Shown here piece after piece: positions 1-6,833 of a stretch of 64,000 nt of DNA. The notes under the pieces are model-generated. The model ran no database searches. It was not told the origin of the DNA and saw nothing but the letters and a program-made list of their open reading frames with translations. A program made the position numbers and the translations under genes. Source of the stretch: HGM13010 sp934527315 (lineage in GTDB: Bacteria; Bacillota; Clostridia; Oscillospirales; Oscillospiraceae); NCBI GenBank assembly GCA_934527315.1, contig CAKTAK010000002.1, forward strand, positions 1 through 64,000. The letters are read 5' to 3'. Within the stretch, counting starts at the first letter, position 1. Every line of letters starts with the position of its first letter.

Positions 1-413
1 AAGCGGAAGATGTCAAAGGCGACCTGCTCACCGGCACCGGCAAAATTGTAAATCGTCTGCAAGAACACCTTGTCGCCATCCTCAAAAGCACGGATGTTGT
101 TCACAGTGGTTTTCACATCAGCAGATGCAAGATATTCCACGGAGCCGATGAAGGCATCCGCACCGGTGCCGTATGCCAGATTGTGCTGGATGTAGCCATC
201 CGCCAACAGGCTGCGGGCGGTGTCCGTATCGCCGGTGGCAAAGGTGTTGATGAGCGCCAGCGCCTTTTCGGTCTGGCTCTGTTCCTGCTGGACAGGTGCC
301 GTCTGCTGGGTGTTTTCAGCAGGTGTTTTGGTAGCAGCATCCTTAGAGCCGCATCCGGTCAGGATTGATCCGATCATGGCAAGAGCCAGCGTGAGAGAAA
401 GAATTTTTTTCAT
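1..413 (-). CDS. SnoaL-like lipoprotein, C-terminus beyond the window edge
   Basis: The first 137 residues are visible; the gene runs off the left edge. The N-terminus MKKILSLTLALAMIGSILTGC is a lipoprotein signal with a lipobox LTG|C, so Cys21 should be lipidated and the protein exported. A low-complexity linker rich in Q, T, A and P (about residues 22-50) leads into a domain beginning around ALALINTFATGDTD and containing YIQHNLAYGTG, typical of the NTF2/SnoaL-like fold (predicted aldol-condensation-type enzymes). I chose the ATG at 413 because CCAAGGAGGTCAC lies just upstream and the signal peptide starts there. It is divergent from an HxlR regulator, which may control it. The substrate is unknown. 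Confidence 0.75.
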   Translation of the reverse strand, partial: MKKILSLTLALAMIGSILTGCGSKDAATKTPAENTQQTAPVQQEQSQTEKALALINTFATGDTDTARSLLADGYIQHNLAYGTGADAFIGSVEYLASADVKTTVNNIRAFEDGDKVFLQTIYNFAGAGEQVAFDIFR

Positions 414-464
414 TTTGAGTGACCTCCTTGGTAATTGGGCTTGCTTTCGTTTGCCTCTGGCGTT

Positions 465-546
465 ATAGTAATACCGTAGCTCCCATTCGTAAAGTAAGCA
501 CAATATTGTGCTGTAGTTACCAAATAGAAACTAATGGGTAGTTACC
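465..546. promoter_or_regulatory. Divergent promoter/operator region of the lipoprotein and hxlR genes
   Basis: On the minus strand TTTACG (488-493) and TACTAT (465-470) are 17 bases apart and fit a promoter for the lipoprotein gene. Immediately upstream of that -35 box is a perfect 16-base palindrome, AGCACAATATTGTGCT (497-512). Two direct copies of GTAGTTACC follow (513-521 and 538-546), 25 bases apart. On the plus strand TTGTGC (507-512) and ACTAAT (530-535) are 17 apart and could drive hxlR. HxlR-family regulators often bind GTAAC/GTTAC-like motifs, so operator function is plausible but inferred. Confidence 0.5.
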
Positions 547-623
547 GGAAAGAAACAATTGCGCCGTTCCTGGGTTTTCCGGCAATTTGGCGCTTGGAAA
601 AAATTTTATGGAGGGATTCAAAT

Positions 624-968
624 ATGAGCGAAATGACCGCAAAAGCCGCGCTTCCTGCCTGTCCCGTAGAGACCACGCTGACCCTCATCGGGGATAAGTG
701 GAAGGTGCTGATCCTGCGTGACCTGATGCCGGGAACGAAGCGGTTCGGGGAACTGAAAAAGTCCGTAGGCAATGTGTCTCAGAAGGTTTTGACCGCCCAG
801 CTCCGGGCGATGGAGGAAAACGGGCTTGTCCACCGTGAGGTCTACGCCGAAGTACCGCCGAGAGTGGAGTATTCGCTGACGGAACTGGGTAAAAGCCTGA
901 AACCCATTCTGGACGCCATGTGGGCTTGGGGCGAGGGGTATAAAAGCAGTATCACGACCAGCGTGTGA
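624..968 (+). CDS. HxlR-family winged-helix transcriptional regulator
   Basis: A 114-residue HxlR/MarR-like winged-helix regulator. The signature ACPVETTLTLIGDKWKVLIL is near the N-terminus, with the Cys that acts as redox/electrophile sensor in relatives such as HypR and YodB; whether it senses here is unknown. The recognition region is KRFGELKKSVGNVSQKVLTA, followed by a wing ending EYSLTELGKSL. An upstream in-frame start at 534 is possible, but the ATG at 624 has GGAGGG eight bases upstream and begins where family members begin. It is divergent from the exported SnoaL-like lipoprotein and the intergenic space carries operator-like repeats, so it probably regulates that gene and itself. Confidence 0.9.
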   Translation: MSEMTAKAALPACPVETTLTLIGDKWKVLILRDLMPGTKRFGELKKSVGNVSQKVLTAQLRAMEENGLVHREVYAEVPPRVEYSLTELGKSLKPILDAMWAWGEGYKSSITTSV

Positions 969-1029
969 TCAATGCGTTTTGGGATTACCTTATGGTTTGT
1001 CAGTTCCCCAATCTTTGCTGAAATACCGA

Positions 1030-1059
1030 TTGACACCTCCGCCGATTCTATGATATAAT
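1030..1059 (+). promoter_or_regulatory. Promoter of the pyr operon
   Basis: TTGACA (1030-1035) and TATAAT (1054-1059), spacing 18: consensus sigma-A hexamers. Transcription should start near 1066, leaving only about 22 bases before the pyrC ATG. That is too short for a PyrR-type attenuator leader, so any uridine-dependent control must act elsewhere. Confidence 0.85.
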
Positions 1060-1088
1060 ATCTGGAATTTTGACGGAGGTTTCGTTTT

Positions 1089-2318
1089 ATGAAGTATCGA
1101 TTCGATCGCGCGAAAGTTTGGACCGGCGGAACGTTTCAGGACGAGTGTTTCCATTTTTCCGATGCAACCGTTTCTTCCGAATCCGTGATTTCCGGTCATG
1201 AAGTGTTTATTTTTCCCGGTTTCTGCGATGTGCATGTGCATTTCAGACAGCCGGGATTTTCTTATAAGGAGACCATCGCCTCCGGTTCCCGGGCCGCTGC
1301 CCGGGGCGGATATACCGATGTCTGCGCTATGCCGAACCTGAATCCCGTGCCGGATACTCCGGAGCATCTGCGTATGGAGCAGGAGCTGATTGACCGGGAC
1401 GCGGTCATCGGTGTGCATCCCTACGGTGCCATTACCTTGGAGGAAAAAGGGGAGACGTTGGTGGATATGCCGGCGCTGGCACCCAACATCTGCGCCTTTT
1501 CCGATGACGGTCGGGGAGTGCAGTCTGCGGATATGATGCGTACTGCCATGACCCAAGCCAAGCAGCTGGGGAAAATCATTGCCGCCCACTGCGAGGTCAA
1601 CGAGCTGGTGCGGGGCGGTGTGATTCACGACGGTGTGTATGCCCGGGAGCATGGCCACAAGGGCATTTGCTCCGAAAGCGAATGGCAGCAGATTGAGCGG
1701 GATATTGCTCTGGCTAAGGAAACCGGCTGCGCTTATCACGTCTGCCACATTTCCACAAAGGAAAGCGTGGAATTGATTCGTCAGGCAAAGGCTGACGGCG
1801 TGAATATTACCTGCGAAACCGGCCCCCATTATCTGGTGTACTGCGATGAGGATTTGCAGGAAGACGGACGGTTCAAAATGAACCCGCCCCTCCGCAGCCG
1901 GGCAGATATGGAGGCATTGATTGCCGGCATTGTGGACGGCACCATTGATATGATTGCAACGGACCATGCCCCCCACAGCGCCGAGGAGAAATCCAAAGGT
2001 CTGGACGGCAGCTCCATGGGCGTAGTGGGTCTGGAAACCGCGTTTGCGGCGCTGTATACCCATCTGGTCCGGACGGGCATTATTTCTCTGGCGCGTCTGG
2101 TGGAGCTGTTCTCCGTGAATGCCCGGAATCGGTTCGATTTGCCTGCGAGCAATGACTTCACCGTCTGGGATTTGGACCGGGCATATACCGTGGACCCGGC
2201 GGAATTTCTCTCCATGGGTCGGGCAACCCCCTTTGCTGGGGATACACTTTACGGCCGCTGCCTGATGACCGTGCATAACGGTCGGGTTGTGTGGCTGGAC
2301 GAGGAGGCGTTTGCATGA
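1089..2318 (+). CDS. pyrC: Dihydroorotase
   Basis: Catalyses cyclisation of carbamoyl aspartate to dihydroorotate, the third step of UMP synthesis, in the cytoplasm. The 409-residue protein has the amidohydrolase metal motifs in order: DVHVHFRQPG (about residue 48), AHCE (about 168), CHIST (about 219), ETGPHYL and TDHAPHS (about 290). The Asp-containing segment FSDDGRGVQ sits where several bacterial class I enzymes carry their bridging ligand. The ATG at 1089 follows GACGGAGG at good spacing. It is the first gene of a seven-gene operon and overlaps pyrK by four bases (ATGA), which suggests translational coupling. Length is normal for the family. Confidence 0.96.
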   Translation: MKYRFDRAKVWTGGTFQDECFHFSDATVSSESVISGHEVFIFPGFCDVHVHFRQPGFSYKETIASGSRAAARGGYTDVCAMPNLNPVPDTPEHLRMEQELIDRDAVIGVHPYGAITLEEKGETLVDMPALAPNICAFSDDGRGVQSADMMRTAMTQAKQLGKIIAAHCEVNELVRGGVIHDGVYAREHGHKGICSESEWQQIERDIALAKETGCAYHVCHISTKESVELIRQAKADGVNITCETGPHYLVYCDEDLQEDGRFKMNPPLRSRADMEALIAGIVDGTIDMIATDHAPHSAEEKSKGLDGSSMGVVGLETAFAALYTHLVRTGIISLARLVELFSVNARNRFDLPASNDFTVWDLDRAYTVDPAEFLSMGRATPFAGDTLYGRCLMTVHNGRVVWLDEEAFA

Positions 2319-3046
2319 AACAAGCCAATTGGATGGTTTTGAAAAACAACCCCATTCTCCAAAATGTTTATAAGCTGACCCTTTCCGGCGATACCTCCGG
2401 CATTGTCCGTCCGGGACAGTTTGTGGATATTCAGGTGCCCGGCCATTTTCTCCGCCGGCCCTTCTCCGTGTGTGATTGGGACAGCGAAACGCTCACCGTG
2501 GTGTACCGTACCATCGGTGAGGGTACGCAGGATTTGGCAGCGATGCAGCCCGGACAGGGACTGAACGTGCTGACCGGTTTGGGCAACGGATTTGATACCG
2601 CGCCCTCCGGCGAGCGCCCGCTGTTGGTGGCAGGCGGCTCCGGTGTGCCCATGATGCTGGCGCTGACCAAGCAGCTTGTCCGGGAGGGCAAGCAGGTTGC
2701 GGCATTGCTGGGCTACCGCACGGCCTCGGATATTTTCCTTGCCGATGACATTGCCGCTGCCGGCGCTGCGGTAACGATTTTCACCGAGGACGGCACTGCC
2801 GGTGTGCAGGGTCGGGTCACCGACGGTATGAAGGACGTGGACTACACATATTTTTACACCTGCGGTCCGGAGGCAATGTTCCGGGCGGTGGACCAAGCGG
2901 CAAAGACTTCCGGTCAGTTCAGCTTTGAGGCCCGCATGGGCTGCGGCTACGGCGCATGTATGGGCTGCAGCTGCCAGACAAAATACGGCACCAAGCGCAT
3001 CTGCAAGGACGGACCGGTGCTGGTGCGGGAGGAAATCGTATGGTAA
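2315..3046 (+). CDS. pyrK: Dihydroorotate dehydrogenase electron-transfer subunit
   Basis: FAD and [2Fe-2S] subunit of the class 1B dihydroorotate dehydrogenase; passes electrons from the PyrD FMN to NAD+. The 243-residue protein shows an FAD-binding barrel (FLRRPFSV), an NAD-binding segment (VAGGSGVPMMLAL, FYTCGPEAMF) and a C-terminal cysteine cluster CGYGACMGCSC...C that binds the iron-sulfur centre. The ATG at 2315 overlaps the pyrC stop and has GAGGAGG upstream at 2301-2307, so I prefer it to an in-frame start at 2291. It sits directly before pyrD, as is usual for 1B enzymes. Confidence 0.95.
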   Translation: MKQANWMVLKNNPILQNVYKLTLSGDTSGIVRPGQFVDIQVPGHFLRRPFSVCDWDSETLTVVYRTIGEGTQDLAAMQPGQGLNVLTGLGNGFDTAPSGERPLLVAGGSGVPMMLALTKQLVREGKQVAALLGYRTASDIFLADDIAAAGAAVTIFTEDGTAGVQGRVTDGMKDVDYTYFYTCGPEAMFRAVDQAAKTSGQFSFEARMGCGYGACMGCSCQTKYGTKRICKDGPVLVREEIVW

Positions 3047-3957
3047 ACACAATCGTGACCCTTTGCGGTCAGAAATTGGATAATCCGGTGATTCCCGCCA
3101 GCGGAACCTTCGGATACGGCTATGAATTTGCCGATTACTATGACATCAACTGTCTGGGCACCATGTCCATTAAGGGCACCACACCCCAGCCCCGGTTCGG
3201 CAACTCCACCCCCCGGATTGCGGAATGCACCGGCGGAATGCTCAACTCCGTGGGCTTGCAGAATCCCGGCGTGGACGCTGTGATTGCAGAGGAGCTGCCC
3301 AAGCTGGCAAAGGTGTTTCACAAGCCGGTGATGGCAAACGTCTGCGGATTTTCCATGGCGGACTATGTCACTTGCGCCCGGAAATTGGACAAGCAGGCGC
3401 AGGTGGGCTGGCTGGAAATCAACATTTCCTGCCCCAATGTCCATGGCGGCGGCATGAGCTTCGGCACCTGCCCGGAAGAGGCGGCGAAAATCACAAAAGC
3501 CGTTAAGGCAGTCACCCAAAAGCCGGTGATTATGAAGCTGACCCCCAATGTTACGGACATTGTTTCCGTGGCAAAGGCCTGCGAGGAGGCCGGGGCAGAT
3601 GCCATTTCTCTGATTAACACCATGATGGGCATGGCCATTGACCTGCGTACAAAACGGCCGATTCTGGCCAATACCACCGGCGGTTTGTCCGGTCCCGCGG
3701 TGAAACCCGTGGCCCTGCGTATGGTCTGGCAGGTGTATGAGGCTGTGAAAATTCCCATTGTAGGCGTGGGCGGCGTTTCCACCGCGGAAGATGTGCTGGA
3801 AATGATGCTTGCCGGCGCTACCGCAGTGGAAGTGGGTGCTGCCAACGTGGCAAATCCCTTCGCCTGCCGGGACATTGTTCAGGCGCTGCCTCGGGTGATG
3901 GAGCAATACGGAATCGAAAATCTGACGAATATAATTGGAGGAGCACACCATGGGTAA
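3040..3957 (+). CDS. pyrD: Dihydroorotate dehydrogenase 1B, catalytic subunit
   Basis: Oxidises dihydroorotate to orotate with FMN, in complex with PyrK. The 305-residue TIM barrel has the flavin/substrate motifs PASGTFGYGYE, NSVGLQNPG, the catalytic-cysteine segment EINISCPNVHGGG, MKLTPNVTD and the phosphate-binding GVGGVSTAEDVLEMMLAGA. The ATG at 3040 lies within the end of pyrK (seven bases overlap) after GGGAGGAAATC; the ATG at 2956 would add residues with no family match. The cysteine-containing active site and a neighbouring PyrK mark it as class 1B rather than the quinone-dependent class 2. Confidence 0.96.
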   Translation: MVNTIVTLCGQKLDNPVIPASGTFGYGYEFADYYDINCLGTMSIKGTTPQPRFGNSTPRIAECTGGMLNSVGLQNPGVDAVIAEELPKLAKVFHKPVMANVCGFSMADYVTCARKLDKQAQVGWLEINISCPNVHGGGMSFGTCPEEAAKITKAVKAVTQKPVIMKLTPNVTDIVSVAKACEEAGADAISLINTMMGMAIDLRTKRPILANTTGGLSGPAVKPVALRMVWQVYEAVKIPIVGVGGVSTAEDVLEMMLAGATAVEVGAANVANPFACRDIVQALPRVMEQYGIENLTNIIGGAHHG

Positions 3958-4648
3958 AGATGTAATTATCGCCTGCGATTTCGCAGACGCTGCAAGCTGC
4001 TTGCAGTTTTTGGACAAGTTCACGGAGGAGAAACCCTTTGTGAAAATCGGTATGGAGCTGTATTATGCAGAGGGTCCGTCCATTGTGCGGGAAATCAAGG
4101 CCAGAGGCCATCGGATTTTCCTGGACCTGAAACTCCATGACATTCCCAACACCGTGAAAAAATCCATGGCGGTTCTCTCCCGTCTGGGCGTGGACATTGT
4201 GAACCTCCACGCTGCCGGCACGAAAGCCATGATGGAGGCTGCTCTGGAGGGTCTGACCCGGCCCGACGGTACCCGCCCGCTGCTGATTGCAGTCACTCAG
4301 CTGACCAGTACCAGCGAGGAGCGGATGCAGCAGGAGCTGCTCATTCATCAGCCCTTGGACCAAGTGGTTCTGACTTATGCCAAAAACGCAAAAGAGGCCG
4401 GTCTGGACGGCGTGGTTTGCTCTCCTCTGGAATCCGGCAAGGTGCACGAGGCTTGCGGCGCAGAATTCTTGACCGTTACCCCCGGCATTCGCTTTGCCGA
4501 CGGGGATAAGGGCGACCAGGTGCGGGTGACCACCCCGGCAGACGCAAAAACGCTGGGCTCGGACTACATTGTTGTGGGCCGTCCCATCACCGGCGCTGCC
4601 GACCCCGTGGCTGCTTACCGCCGCTGCGTGGCAGAATTTGTGGGATAA
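3950..4648 (+). CDS. pyrF: Orotidine 5'-phosphate decarboxylase
   Basis: Decarboxylates OMP to UMP, the last step of the pathway. The 232-residue protein contains the catalytic motif FLDLKLHDIPNTV with its Asp-x-Lys-x-x-Asp array (about residues 57-66), LHAAGTKAMM, and the phosphate-binding segment VTPGIRF and IVVGRPIT at the C-terminus. This is the short (group 1) form. The ATG at 3950 overlaps the pyrD stop by eight bases and follows TTGGAGGAGC. It is separated from pyrE by 42 bases. Confidence 0.96.
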   Translation: MGKDVIIACDFADAASCLQFLDKFTEEKPFVKIGMELYYAEGPSIVREIKARGHRIFLDLKLHDIPNTVKKSMAVLSRLGVDIVNLHAAGTKAMMEAALEGLTRPDGTRPLLIAVTQLTSTSEERMQQELLIHQPLDQVVLTYAKNAKEAGLDGVVCSPLESGKVHEACGAEFLTVTPGIRFADGDKGDQVRVTTPADAKTLGSDYIVVGRPITGAADPVAAYRRCVAEFVG

Positions 4649-4690
4649 TTTCAATAACGGAACATCAAACATCGGTTGGAGGTATTTCTT

Positions 4691-5335
4691 ATGGATCTGG
4701 AAAATCAAATTGCAAGAGACTTGCTGAAAATTCAGGCGGTATTTTTCCGCCCCAACGAGCCCTTTACTTGGGCAAGCGGCATTAAAAGCCCTGTTTACTG
4801 CGACAACCGCCTGACTCTGACGGACGTTGCTGTGCGTACGGACGTGGAAAACGGTCTGGCAGAGCTGATTCGCACCCATTATCCCGACGCGGAAGTGCTG
4901 ATGGGCACCTCCACCGCCGGCATTGCTCACGCAGCCATTACCGGACATATTCTGGGTCTGCCCATGGGCTATGTCCGCGGCAGCGCAAAGGACCACGGCC
5001 GGAAGAATCAGATTGAAGGCCGCCTGCAACCCGGTCAGAAGGTGGTTGTGGTGGAGGACCTGATTTCCACCGGCGGCAGCGTTCTGGATGTTGTGAACGT
5101 GCTCCGGGCATTCGGCGCAGACGTTCTGGGCGTGGTGTCCATCTTCACCTACGGCATGAAGAAGGGTCTGACCCGTCTGGCAGAGGCCAATGTGAAAAAC
5201 ATCAGCCTGACCAATTTCGATGTGATTGCAAAAGTGGCCGCAGAAGAAGGCTACATCGCTCCGGAAGACGTGGCGCGTCTGCTGCAGTTCCGGAACAATC
5301 CGGACGATGAAAGCTGGATGGAGGGTCAGGCATGA
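4691..5335 (+). CDS. pyrE: Orotate phosphoribosyltransferase
   Basis: Transfers the phosphoribosyl group of PRPP to orotate, giving OMP. The 214-residue protein has the PRPP-binding loop VVVVEDLISTGGS (about residues 117-129), the FTWASGIKSPVYCDNR start typical of PyrE, and the flexible loop GSAKDHGRKNQIEG. A TTG at 4676 opens the same frame, but that TTGGAGG is better read as the Shine-Dalgarno for the ATG at 4691. It overlaps pyrB by four bases (ATGA). Confidence 0.96.
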   Translation: MDLENQIARDLLKIQAVFFRPNEPFTWASGIKSPVYCDNRLTLTDVAVRTDVENGLAELIRTHYPDAEVLMGTSTAGIAHAAITGHILGLPMGYVRGSAKDHGRKNQIEGRLQPGQKVVVVEDLISTGGSVLDVVNVLRAFGADVLGVVSIFTYGMKKGLTRLAEANVKNISLTNFDVIAKVAAEEGYIAPEDVARLLQFRNNPDDESWMEGQA

Positions 5336-6258
5336 GATCTCTCATCAACATTCTGGACCTTTCCATAGAAGAACTGGATGAGCTCATTGCCACTGCCAAT
5401 GACATTATTGCAAATCCTCAGAAATATGCAGAGGCCTGCCACGGTAAAAAACTGGCCACTCTGTTTTTTGAGCCCTCTACCCGGACCCGTCTGAGCTTTG
5501 AGGCCGCCATGTATGAGTTGGGCGGCAGCGTGCTCACCGTAGCCGGTGCGGATTCCTCTTCCGCTGTCAAGGGCGAAAGCATTGCGGATACCGCCAAGGT
5601 GGTGTCCTGCTATGCCGACATCATTGCCATGCGCCACCCGAAAGAGGGCGCACCGCTGGTGGCGGCGATGAACGCCACCATTCCCGTAATCAACGCCGGC
5701 GACGGCGGACACAACCACCCCACCCAGACCTTGGCCGACCTGCTGACCATCTCCCGGGAAAAGGGCCGGCTGAACAATATGACCATCGGTCTGTGCGGCG
5801 ACCTGAAATTCGGCCGGACAGTGCATTCTCTCATCGAGGCCATGTCTCGGTATGAGGGCATCAACTTTGTGCTGATTTCTCCGGAAGAACTGAATCTCCC
5901 CGGCTATGTGCGGGAGGGATTTCTGGTGAAAAACGGCATTCCCTTCCGGGAAACCACCGATTTGGAAGAGGCAATGCCGGAGCTGGACGTGCTGTATATG
6001 ACCCGGGTGCAGAAAGAGCGGTTCTTCAACGAAGAGGATTACCTCCGGTTGAAAGACAGCTACATTCTGACCCCGGAGAAACTGGACCGTGCGAAAAATG
6101 ATCTGATTATCATGCACCCCCTGCCCCGTGTCAATGAAATCAGCGTTGCCATCGACCAGGACCCCCGCGCCTGCTACTTCAAGCAGGTGCTGTACGGAAA
6201 GTACATGCGCATGGCGCTGATTCTGAAACTGTTGGAGGTACTGCCCCATGAAGATTGA
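5332..6258 (+). CDS. pyrB: Aspartate carbamoyltransferase catalytic subunit
   Basis: Condenses carbamoyl phosphate and aspartate, the committed step of pyrimidine synthesis. The 308-residue protein has the carbamoyl-phosphate motif FFEPSTRTRLSFE (about residues 44-56), the HNHPTQTLADLLT segment (about 125) and the aspartate-domain loop MHPLPRVNEI (about 263). It overlaps pyrE by four bases and pyrI by eleven, so catalytic and regulatory chains are probably made in step. No carAB genes for carbamoyl phosphate are in the window. Confidence 0.97.
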   Translation: MRSLINILDLSIEELDELIATANDIIANPQKYAEACHGKKLATLFFEPSTRTRLSFEAAMYELGGSVLTVAGADSSSAVKGESIADTAKVVSCYADIIAMRHPKEGAPLVAAMNATIPVINAGDGGHNHPTQTLADLLTISREKGRLNNMTIGLCGDLKFGRTVHSLIEAMSRYEGINFVLISPEELNLPGYVREGFLVKNGIPFRETTDLEEAMPELDVLYMTRVQKERFFNEEDYLRLKDSYILTPEKLDRAKNDLIIMHPLPRVNEISVAIDQDPRACYFKQVLYGKYMRMALILKLLEVLPHED

Positions 6259-6664
6259 TTCCATTCACAACGGCATTGTCATTGACCACATTACCGCCGG
6301 CAAGGGCATGGAGATTTACCGCTTGCTCCACTTGGACGAGCTGGATTGCTCCGTGGCGATCATTAAGAATGTTGTCAGCCGGAAAATGGGGAAAAAGGAC
6401 ATCATCAAGGTGGACGATGACATCGACATCGATACAGATGTGCTGGGTTATGTGGACCCCAACGTGACCGTGGACATTATCCGCGGGGGTCATCTGGCGG
6501 AAAAGCGCCGGGTGGGTCTGCCCACCAAGCTGACCAACGTGCTGCGCTGCAAAAATCCCCGCTGCATCACCAGTACGGAGCAGGAGCTGCCCCATGTATT
6601 CCTGCTCACGGACCCGGAGCATCGGATTTACCGCTGCATGTATTGCGAAACCCGGGCAAAATAA
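6248..6664 (+). CDS. pyrI: Aspartate carbamoyltransferase regulatory subunit
   Basis: Binds nucleotide effectors and joins PyrB trimers into the allosteric holoenzyme. The 138-residue protein has an N-terminal nucleotide-binding domain (MKIDSIHNGIVIDHI, NVVSRKMGKKDIIKV) and a C-terminal zinc domain with the four ligands in CKNPRC and CMYC. Its presence implies end-product control at enzyme level, which matters here because the operon lacks a PyrR-type leader. It is the last gene of the operon and is followed by a strong terminator. Confidence 0.95.
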   Translation: MKIDSIHNGIVIDHITAGKGMEIYRLLHLDELDCSVAIIKNVVSRKMGKKDIIKVDDDIDIDTDVLGYVDPNVTVDIIRGGHLAEKRRVGLPTKLTNVLRCKNPRCITSTEQELPHVFLLTDPEHRIYRCMYCETRAK

Positions 6665-6678
6665 GACCATTATTCCAA

Positions 6679-6712
6679 TCCGGAGGCTTTGCGCCTCCGG
6701 ATTTTTCTTTTT
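6679..6712 (+). terminator. Terminator of the pyr operon
   Basis: The nine-base arms TCCGGAGGC (6679-6687) and GCCTCCGGA (6693-6701) enclose a five-base loop and are followed by a T-rich tract (6702-6712): an intrinsic terminator 15 bases after pyrI. Confidence 0.9.
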
Positions 6713-6748
6713 CAGCGGTGATTTGCCGGAAAATTCCTGTAATTTCTA

Positions 6749-6803
6749 TTGACATACCGCGCAGAATGTGATTATAATGAATTAACACCTGAACAAGTGT
6801 TCA
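6749..6803 (+). promoter_or_regulatory. Promoter and ArsR/SmtB-type operator of the zinc ATPase gene
   Basis: TTGACA (6749-6754) and TATAAT (6773-6778), spacing 18. Just after the expected start site lies the inverted repeat TGAACA-AG-TGTTCA (6790-6803), which matches the core of the 12-2-12 operators bound by zinc sensors of the ArsR/SmtB family. A repressor bound there would block transcription and zinc would release it. The regulator is probably the arsR gene downstream of the ATPase. Confidence 0.8.
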
Positions 6804-6833
6804 TATATTAAAATTTACAGGAGGTGCATTTCC

